64,000 nucleotides of DNA from Piezodorus guildinii (lineage: Eukaryota > Arthropoda > Insecta > Hemiptera > Pentatomidae), in contig CM041292.1 of NCBI GenBank assembly GCA_023052935.1, positions 139,452,951 to 139,516,950 of the forward strand, written 5' to 3'. Below, piece after piece: positions 12,501 to 22,794 of the stretch. Position 1 is the stretch's first letter, and each line of letters begins with the position of its first letter. The position numbers and the translations under genes are program-made. The notes under the pieces were generated by a model. The model saw only the letters and a program-made list of their open reading frames with translations. It ran no database searches and was not told where the DNA came from.

Positions 12501-15500
12501 TGCTGCTCTACAATATTAAGGATGAGGATGGGGAAAGATCACTGAAATGTTGATTGATGTCGCCAATACTTTCGCGTTGGAGAAGGAAACGTAGTGATAA
12601 ACTCCAGGAGGCTGCGTTCTGACAGCTAAAAGTTAAGTCACACTTGGATTATTGGATTCTCCCGACGAGGAAAGGAAAGAAGAAATTTCCGATCGAATAC
12701 ATATGATGTCATTTACATACGAATCCCATTAGAATTTCTGAAGGGTGGCCACACACGGAAAGGCAATTGTAGGGAAGACAATTCGATACGCGACTTGCCT
12801 TTTGTAGTTGAGAAACTCCGCTGTGTCTGCCAGTGGAAACGAAAGGTAATGTCGACTCGACTCCGATGATGTTTGGTAGACTTAGGCCGTTCTCTTGCCC
12901 AATAATTTCTCTCTTTTTTATTGATTTCATGCTCCCAACATTTCCTTTTCTGCAGGAATTAGTCCGGGTGGCGGTCATTAAATGAAACAACTGAATAGTT
13001 TCAACTATTTTATTGTTTGCCAACGTTTCGACCCCCATTGTGGGTCATCATCAGGGCTAAAAAGATACAAAAAGGATACATTTAAAATAAGATTACAAAT
13101 ACCATTTTTAAAAAAAAATTTACAATTTCACTAGAGAATGTCAATATTATAACATAAAAGAAAATAGATGTGTAAAGAAATCAATTAATTAAATTACAAT
13201 GATAAAGGTATACTAATGAGAGCTATACAGACCAGATAATGACTAAAGATAATGTACAAATATATAAGAAAAAATTACATGAAATAAAAACCATTAACAA
13301 AATGGAGTACAGTGGAGATACGTACCGTCTGGTAGGTGAGTGGAAACTAGGTTCAATTTGGTTATAAGGAATATAGGCAGGTAGATAGGAAAGTACGTAC
13401 AAAAGGTTGGGTAAACTGGAAAATACGTACCATATTTCTAGACGGGATCTGACAACAATGAGTAAAATTGTAATATTAACATAAAAGGAAGTGTTCAGAT
13501 TAAACCTACAATATTAATAACATCATAACGGTATTAGAAGATGTTTTAACAAGATTGTTGAAGTAAAAACAATATAATACAATAGTAAGAATAATAATGT
13601 ATAAACTATATATAGTAAAAACTGACTACCTCCCAACCAACGTTTTAATAATTATTGTACATGTATTAAGACATTAAAATTAACCAAGTGAAAATATTAT
13701 GACAAAAAATAATAATAAGTAACAATCATTGACAGATCATATAGTGGATACAAAATAGTAAAATAATTACAAATAGGAATAAATTGAATTGTAAAACCAT
13801 TAAGAATTTATTAAGTGCAGAAACAAATGAAATAGATACATATTTAAAATAAATGTATACATAAATAAGTAAAAAATAAACCAATAAATAAACAAAAGGT
13901 ATACAGTGGGATGGACATGGGAAGCTGTATTACTTAAGAGAGTTTAATATATGGCTATAGGTGGAGGAGATGCACTGTTTATCAGTTTTATGATTGACAG
14001 GATTAGATTGGAGATGGATGTGGACGGATTCAGCGATGAGTCTTTTTTTATGGTTGGGAACAGAATCTAAAATGGAACAATCTTGAAAGTTAAATGAATG
14101 ATTAAAAGTTATGGAGTGTTCGGAGAGTTTTGAGGCTAGAAGGTTTCGAGAGGATATGGAGGATTTATGTTGAGATATGCGGGTTTTTAAGTAGTTTTTT
14201 GTTTCACCCACATAGGACACGTCGCAATCTAAACAAGGTATTTTATACACAATATTTGAGCGGTAGAGAGGATTTATCGGGTCTTTAGTATTAGTGAAAA
14301 GGTGGGAAAGTTTGTTCTGGGTCTTTAATCCTAGCTTTAGGGAGGGTAAGGAAGATTTAAAGGATTTTTTAATATTTTCAGACAGGTGTGGAATATACGG
14401 TAGGGATCTATATTGAAATATTGTGGGTGAATTTTGGTCTTTTATTGTAGGGGGAGTAATGGTCGTTTTTACGTTGTTGTATGAGTTTATGAGTTTTTTA
14501 ATGATATTAAGTGGGAAGCTGTTTAGGGTAAGGATCTTTTTAATGCGCTGAATATTGGTAGGATGGTACTGTGGATCAGACAAGGAGAGGCAACGGTGGA
14601 CGAGATTTTGGGCAACATTAATTTTTTGATGGTATGGGTGCTGGGAGAAGAAATTGAGGAGTCTACCGGAATAGGTGGATTTTGTGTACCAATCAGTGGA
14701 AATAGAACCGTCCGTATTTCTTATTATCAGTAAGTCTAGAAAGGGAATTGTTGAGTTGTTTTCTTTTTCTACTGTAAAACGGAGGCGTGGATCGTAGGAA
14801 TTAAAGGATTTAAGGATATCTGGGATTTTTTCAGGGTTTATTATTAGGAGGAGGTCGTCAACATATTTCTTAATGAAAAAGATATCGTTTTTATAAATTT
14901 TGGTTATGAAATCCAGGAGGTCATTGAGAACAATATTAGAGAGATCCGGAGCTAGGCAGTTTCCCATTGCTAGTCCAGAGACCTGATTGTAAAATTTTCC
15001 CTTAAAAGTGAGGTATCCTGTTTTGCAGCAAAGTTCCAGTGATTGTAAGTAAGTAGAAAGATTTAGCGTGGTGTGAGGTTCGATAATGGTCCAGTGTTTT
15101 TTAACTAAATGGAGAACTTTGTCAATGGGAATATTAGTGAATAAGCTTTCGGCGTCAAAAGATGTTAAAATGTAGTTAGGGGGGATTTGAAGTGATAATA
15201 ATTGTTGTCGGAGGTAAAGAGAGTTTGTAATGTCGTAGGAGTTTGTACGGCTGAGTATTTTTAGTGACGGTAGAAGAAATTTACTGAGTTTGGAGGAAGG
15301 TGCATTGATGTTTGAAATAATGGGACGGAGTGGATTACCTGGTTTGTGAATTTTCGGAAGGCCATACAGACGTGGGGGTAAGGAATTATAAGAGATTAGG
15401 TTTCTGTATGTAGATAGATTACAATTCAATTTATTCCTATTTGTAATTATTTTACTATTTTGTATCCACTATATGATCTGTCAATGATTGTTACTTATTA

Positions 15501-18259
15501 TTATTTTTTGTCATAATATTTTCACTTGGTTAATTTTAATGTCTTAATACATGTACAATAATTATTAAAACGTTGGTTGGGAGGTAGTCAGTTTTTACTA
15601 TATATAGTTTATACATTATTATTCTTACTATTGTATTATATTGTTTTTACTTCAACAATCTTGTTAAAACATCTTCTAATACCGTTATGATGTTATTAAT
15701 ATTGTAGGTTTAATCTGAACACTTCCTTTTATGTTAATATTACAATTTTACTCATTGTTGTCAGATCCCGTCTAGAAATATGGTACGTATTTTCCAGTTT
15801 ACCCAACCTTTTGTACGTACTTTCCTATCTACCTGCCTATATTCCTTATAACCAAATTGAACCTAGTTTCCACTCACCTACCAGACGGTACGTATCTCCA
15901 CTGTACTCCATTTTGTTAATGGTTTTTATTTCATGTAATTTTTTCTTATATATTTGTACATTATCTTTAGTCATTATCTGGTCTGTATAGCTCTCATTAG
16001 TATACCTTTATCATTGTAATTTAATTAATTGATTTCTTTACACATCTATTTTCTTTTATGTTATAATATTGACATTCTCTAGTGAAATTGTAAATTTTTT
16101 TTTTAAAATGGTATTTGTAATCTTATTTTAAATGTATCCTTTTTGTATCTTTTTAGCCCTGATGATGACCCACAATGGGGGTCGAAACGTTGGCAAACAA
16201 TAAAATAGTTGAAACTATTCAGTTGTTTCATTTAATGACCGCCACCCGGACTAATTCCTGCAGAAAAGGAAATGTTGGGAGCATGAAATCAATAAAAAAG
16301 AGAGAAATTATTGGGCAAGAGAACGGCCTAAGTCTACCAAACATCATCGGAGTCGAGTCGACATTACCTTTCGTTTCCACTGGCAGACACAGCGGAGTTT
16401 CTCAACTACAAAAGGCAAGTCGCGTATCGAATTGTCTTCCCTACAATTGCCTTTCCGTGTGTGGCCACCCTTCAGAAATTCTAATGGGATTCGTATGTAA
16501 ATGACATCATATGTATTCGATCGGAAATTGTATATGTATTCGGAGGTAGGGGGTGAGGGAAAGGTTGGTAATTTCCTTTCCTCGCCAGGAAACTTCGATG
16601 ACTGTGGCCACCTCGAAAATTCGTCTTTCTTGTCAACGTGTGGTCAAGCTTTAATAGGGCAGGCACTGAGATCTCTTGCCTCTAAAAGTGAACGTGAGAA
16701 CCAGACCTGGCGGAATCCAACCTTCAGTTCTATGATTTTTCTTTATTTCGTTGACTTTACTTTATTTTGGATCCTGCCTCTCGTTTTCATTAATTGTTAC
16801 TTATATAATTTTTTTGTCATTATTGAGGGAAAATAACAAAATTATATTCTTATTATATTATTTCTTAAATAATTAAACTATCGCTGTTCTCCCTCATTTA
16901 TTTAATTACTGCTGTTACGATTCGCCTATATTTGCAGACTGTCCTGTCATCATAACTACTGGTATTCCCTTCCCATTCACCGCCATGCTGTAAGACTCAA
17001 ATACTTGATAGGTCCTTGTTTTATTATTTTCAATAATGAACCTTTGTAATCGACCAAAAAAAAAATTATGATCCTCTCCCCTCAAGATTTGAGGCTTACA
17101 CGTTTCAAGACATGTAGAATCCTAATAAGAAATTTAAAAAAAAAATCCGTTTATCCACTGTTCAAATAAATAAATACTAAATTTAAGTTAGTGCTATTCC
17201 ACAGAGAATTAGATTTTCTACAAAACGAAAAAAGAATCATTGAAATCGGTTTTGAAATAGCAGAGATATAGCATATTGAAATTAGCAGCGGTGATGGACC
17301 ATTTTCCTTTGAACTTGTTGCTTTTCATATTAGATAATTGCCTTTAAACAGCTATGTAACTATTTATATCCTAGTATAGTTATTTGAAAATAATGAACCA
17401 ATGTGTAAAAATTTGCAGCTTATTTTATTTCACAGTTAAAAATCAGTTATTACCACCCTTTATCCCGTAAATTTGGGAAATAAAGTTATTAAGATGGATA
17501 AAATCGCACCAACAATGATTACGAATGAGTGCATTTACAATAGCGGTCTTCCAGACGGGATGGTACTCTCGACGTAAGGACAAAGATAAGCCGATATTTT
17601 TATTTCTATATTTTGGTTTTCTCCTAAAAATAGTTATTTTAGAACGTCTGAAAAGCTATATACAAATTTCGTTCACGCGTCTTTTGGGATACAAGGTTAT
17701 CTGTGGAAAGTCAATGCCCTTGGTTTTTCTTTAATATCTCCTTCCATTTATTTCTTCCGGTGGTAGATTTATTCGATAAATTCATTATTTTCGCTAACTA
17801 TTTGATCTGAGTTGTTTGGAAATATTTTGTGGTGAGTACAGAAACCATTTTATTATTATAAAAAGAATCAAATTTCGCCTTGAAAGATATCTACCTGAAT
17901 AACTTTTTCTGGGACAGTTTTGCCATTTAGTGGGAAAGTTTGGTTTGAAGTGAGAGGGGGGTAGGGAGTTTAAGGTACTTAGCAACTTTAAGTAAGCCAA
18001 AAAGGCTTATCTTACAATGGGTTAGTGGTATTAGTAGCTATTTAGTATATGTTTTACTACTTAAAATGAACTGTCATCAGTTAATTTTCTTTTTTCTTGG
18101 AGGTAATTTTCGGTTGTGTAAGCTTCTCCCTTTAACATTCTCCTCTTCCTGTGAATCTACCAACTATATATATATATATATATATATTGTGTTATTGATT
18201 GTTGAGGTTTAATTATTTTATTTTGTAATTGTCTCTATTTATATAGATTCACTATTTAT

Positions 18260-18311
<52 letters not shown>

Positions 18312-19275
18312 CCTGTTTTACATTTTTATTTTTGTCCTATAAAGGATATTAGTATTTCTTGATGATAAAGTTCTACTCTTGTCATTTATGATATATTCAC
18401 TTAAAAACAATATTAAAGTTCCTGCCCAAAAAAATTACTAAAAAGTTGACGATACCTTCCTAATATTGTTTACTTCCTAATTATCTTTACTTTCTGTGCT
18501 TATAATACTTTCCTGTTTAGGGCTGCTGTTTTCTTTATTACTTTGGAATATCTTTTTATCAAACCTCAAAAAAAAAAAAGAAATTGCAGATTTGTCACTT
18601 CCTTTCCGTCAAGCAGCAACACATCAGGCTATATGAACCCTGTTCTCTATTACTGAGCTATATTTAAAAACTTTGCATTCAAAGCACTTTTTTTAAGTTC
18701 ATAACCAATGACTTTATTCTGACCCTGTCTAGTTGTTGATCATATAATATAATGATGAGGGAAGGTGCTCTTATAATTAATAACTTTTTTATGTCTTGTC
18801 TTATTATACTTATGTTTATACAGAAGAATTCATTTTGTTAGTGAAGTAGTATGTAACTTATTAAAAAATTCATTAAATTCAAAAACTTATATGATTGATT
18901 GTTCATTTATTTAACACCACTTTATGCTACTATGGCTAATCAGACGATGCTACAGTGAGAGTCCTAAATTTTGCCTATACAGGTTTAATTAGGATAGTGA
19001 TCTTTAACAAGTACCTGACATCACGCAGGGACTCGGGACCACCTTTTTATACGTTCTGTCGAAGAGTGGCATAACTAAGGATTTTTTACTCCCATTTAAA
19101 AATCCTAGGGCCACCTACGGGTTTGAACCCGTGACCTTGTATAGAAGGCTATCTTCTATAGAAGTATAGAAGGCTCTTATGCTACAGGTTATCCCAATAT
19201 GATTGTATATAAATTTATTTATGTTTGGTAGTCTAGTGATGAAACTATTTATATCCTTTAGGTTTGGATATGCTT

Positions 19276-19312
<37 letters not shown>

Positions 19313-21163
19313 TATGCATATAGCTTTTAAAGTTGTATATTTTTCAAAACTACCAAATGTTTAGCTTAATGGTGCATGTTATTTTAATATTCTGTGTTTG
19401 TGTTTGTTCAGCCATGTTCAAATCAAAGAGCTGCAAGTTTCTTCCCACTGTTGCACACTCTCCTCAACTAAGGACAAAAATTAGAGCTGCTAGACCAAGT
19501 ACAGCTCCCACAATGATAGTACCTGACGATAAGGAGAAGTATGTATACTTTATTACATAATTAAAACCTTATGTTTTGCCAATGAATACTATTGATATCA
19601 GTTTTCGGTACATGGAAAACAAAACAAAAAAACTCAATATTTTGTTATGCATGTGTCTCATTTGTTTTGTTTTTTCTGATAAGGCAAGCACTTGTTTCTA
19701 TGTTCCAAACTAATTCTTGTTATCTTAATTTTTAGAATATTCCTTTTAGTCATTTTGGTTTCTAAAGTCATTATTTTGAAAAACAATACAAGAACTGTAC
19801 TGTAAGAACTGTTTACTGTAGGGTTTATCCAACCCTACAGTTAAACAGTTAAAATATCTCAGCACACTAAAAATGTTTTGAAATTCTATAAAGTATGAAT
19901 GGAGATTATGTGACTGATGTGGTACTTTACACTATTGTTATAGCTGTAAAAAAATAAAATAATGGGGGGTTAGATAAAAATATTGTTTGGTTTTCATTTT
20001 AATTATACCATGTTTGATGTCAACAAAATTGGAAAAGTTCTTACATCTCCTTGTATTAACAACACCGACCCTCATCATTATTAAACAGCTCTTATTAATC
20101 ATAAAGATGTTTTCAAATTTATAATATAAGTGATTTTTAATTGTGTATGTATCATGTGTGCCAAAAGAAAAAGAAAGAATAATTTGAAGTTTATCCCAAA
20201 AGCAAAACATTAAGTGACAGATTAAATATTTGGATCATAAGTTTTCCAGAATAAAAAAATAGGTACTTGATGTTCCAAAAGTTTTCTTTTAAGATCTAAC
20301 ATTTTTTTTTGGTCTTCATTAGTTGAAAAAATTATTAGTTTAATTATTTTTTATTTTTAAAGTTTCCACTTTAACAAGCCACCTTGTTCCATGTTTAGTA
20401 ATTATTCTTAATTTAGTGTTTTTATTTTATTTTATCTGTTAAGTATTTTTGATAAAATGCAATATGAATTTTGGAAACATAAAACCTATCTCTATTATGC
20501 TAATACTTATAAGTTCACTTATTCTTGTTTCAGGGCAGTAGTTAAGAAAAAAGAAGTTATTAAACGAGTTGCCATCAAGCCAGTTCCTAAGCCCCCAACC
20601 ATTCCAGTGCCATTTAATTTAACAGTTCCAGGAAACAAAAAACAGGTATTAATTTGTTTTCTCTAATGGGATTAGTGCATTAATTCTGTTTTCAATTAAC
20701 TATTTACATTCAAGTAATACTTAGTATACATATGATACCTAGTAGCCCAACTCTCCACCCCCAAACACAATGGTGATTCTTTTTTTCATATTTTATTCTC
20801 ATTAAAATTTGAATACTAATAATTATGATAAATTTATTTCATTGTGTGTTTCAGATAGGCTCTGTATTGTATATTTTATATTTAACATTTCAGTTTTATA
20901 CATTTATTCAATAACCTTATTGAGCTCATTGCATATCTATATTTGTAAAAAAACAAAAAAACAGTTTGATTGCAATGAGAATAATTTTATATGTAGTGAT
21001 TCTTATATGTATTTCTTTATCTAGATTATTTTAAAGTTTCAGTTATTACTGAAAATTACTCAGTTAAGTAGTAAGGGCTTTTAAGAACTGGTTTCTGTCA
21101 ATATTATTATTCTTTCCTATCTATTTTTTTGTAAATAAGTAAATTTAAATATAAGAATATTTA

Positions 21164-21250
<87 letters not shown>

Positions 21251-22757
21251 GATTTTTATGGAAATAATCATGTCTAATAAATTTAGTCACATGTTATCAG
21301 CAAATTTAGCAATGTGTCTGGTGTTCATGTATTTGGTAGGTATGCAAAAATAAATGGTACATATGAAAAGCAGTTATGAGTACTCCTAAAATGCAGGCAT
21401 TTTAATTAAAACAAACATTATACTTGCATATGTAATAAATTTATTTTGTCTTTTACTTTTGAAATGCAGACATCAAGTAAATAGAAAGAACTTCTTTATA
21501 CTTGCATTTATAACAATTTTTTTTTTCTTTATTCTAATAATATACCCTGTCTACATTTTATGAACCGTGCCTAGAGGCATGGTTAGCCTAGTTAAAGCCG
21601 AACTTTGTCGTTCACGACACCAAAATGTAAAATAAATTATGTGCATTTCATAACATATTTCTTTTAATGTGTACCGTGTATATGGAAACTCACAAAAATA
21701 TATGCATACACTGTAGTACCCAGACAACAACTAAAGTCCTGGATCCTGATAATCAGTGTGGAGGGCAAACGAGGATCAAATCAAATCAAAGGCTTAATGT
21801 TAAGACCAAATTATGTTGAAAGAAGGGTCAGATATTTTTTTAACATTTATAGAATATGAAGGATATAAAAATAGACGTGGAATACATATTGGTTGGTTGT
21901 TTTTTTATTTTGTAACAAGTTTCCTATTTTTTATTTCATGAAAATTTGGTCTCTAACTATAATGTATGATTACATAATATATGTAAATATGTTTGTTTCC
22001 AATGGTATTTTTCTGTTCCTAATTGGATATATTATTGAATTTAGGAAGAAAAAAAAGAGAAAGAAACAGAGACTAACATCAAAGAAAAAAAACAAGTTGA
22101 ATCTACTCCTAGGTCATTAAGGAAACCTATTCCTCCAAAGAAAAAACATTTAGAGGTAATTTAAAAAAACATATATATATTTTAATCAAAGTAGTTACCA
22201 TAATTCTTTTATTTTAAATATTAATAATTATATGATTAATATATTTCATAACTTCAAGTTCTAACAATCTACTTATGTAAACCATTTAAACCCTTTCAGA
22301 TTAAAGATAATAAAATAACAGTAAAAGAAAGTTGGCGAGTCACTGGCATCAAAGCGATACAAAAACCAAACAGTACTACAAAAGCTGTTCCTTTCAGTTT
22401 TGAAAAGAGAAATCAAGAGAGGCAGCTAGAAAAACAAAAAAAACTTGAAGAAGTAAGTTCTTTTTTGTTTTGCATTTTGACTAACCCTCAATGTGAGACT
22501 TTCCTCTTCCAGTCATTAACAGCATGTCAGTGTAATGTTTACTCCAAGTTTTGGTTTAAAAAACATTTATATTAATTGAAATCATTTATCAATCTTTTTT
22601 TTTTTTTTTTTTTTTGGTGCATTTTGCTTTATTTAAATGAAACCATTACAAAATGTTATTAAAATATCTCAAATTACATTCAGACAAATATTACACCATT
22701 CGAATGAGAACGCAATGGCTAGTAAGACGACATGTACTTCAATTATTGAATATAGAG

Positions 22758-22794
<37 letters not shown>

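Larger units (their letters stand above)
12684..16529 (-). mobile_element. Penelope-like retroelement with long inverted arms
   Basis: A 1.5-kb reverse-transcriptase ORF (13930-15429, - strand) is enclosed by two nearly identical inverted arms of about 1.1 kb (12684-13796 and 15419-16529). Penelope-like elements commonly carry direct or inverted partial copies (pLTRs) and 5' truncations, which fits. The ORF lacks the usual N-terminal region and begins at the arm junction, so the 5' end was probably lost when the inverted copy formed. Past 16529 the palindrome is broken by about 45 bp and then resumes (TTTCCTTTCCTCG at about 16575-16590 against 12665-12680), so the true ends may lie slightly further out. 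It sits in the fourth-exon-side intron of the TPX2-like gene, antisense to it. Confidence 0.85.

Noticed and set aside
12709..13038. 109-codon open frame duplicated at 16175-16504 as a second Penelope protein
   Set aside because: Both copies exist only because the arms are inverted repeats. The frame overlaps the hammerhead-like motif and has no family features.
16481..16836. Two overlapping open frames on opposite strands after the Penelope arm
   Set aside because: They lie in less AT-rich repeat sequence where stops are rarer by composition; no domain, splice context or homology seen.
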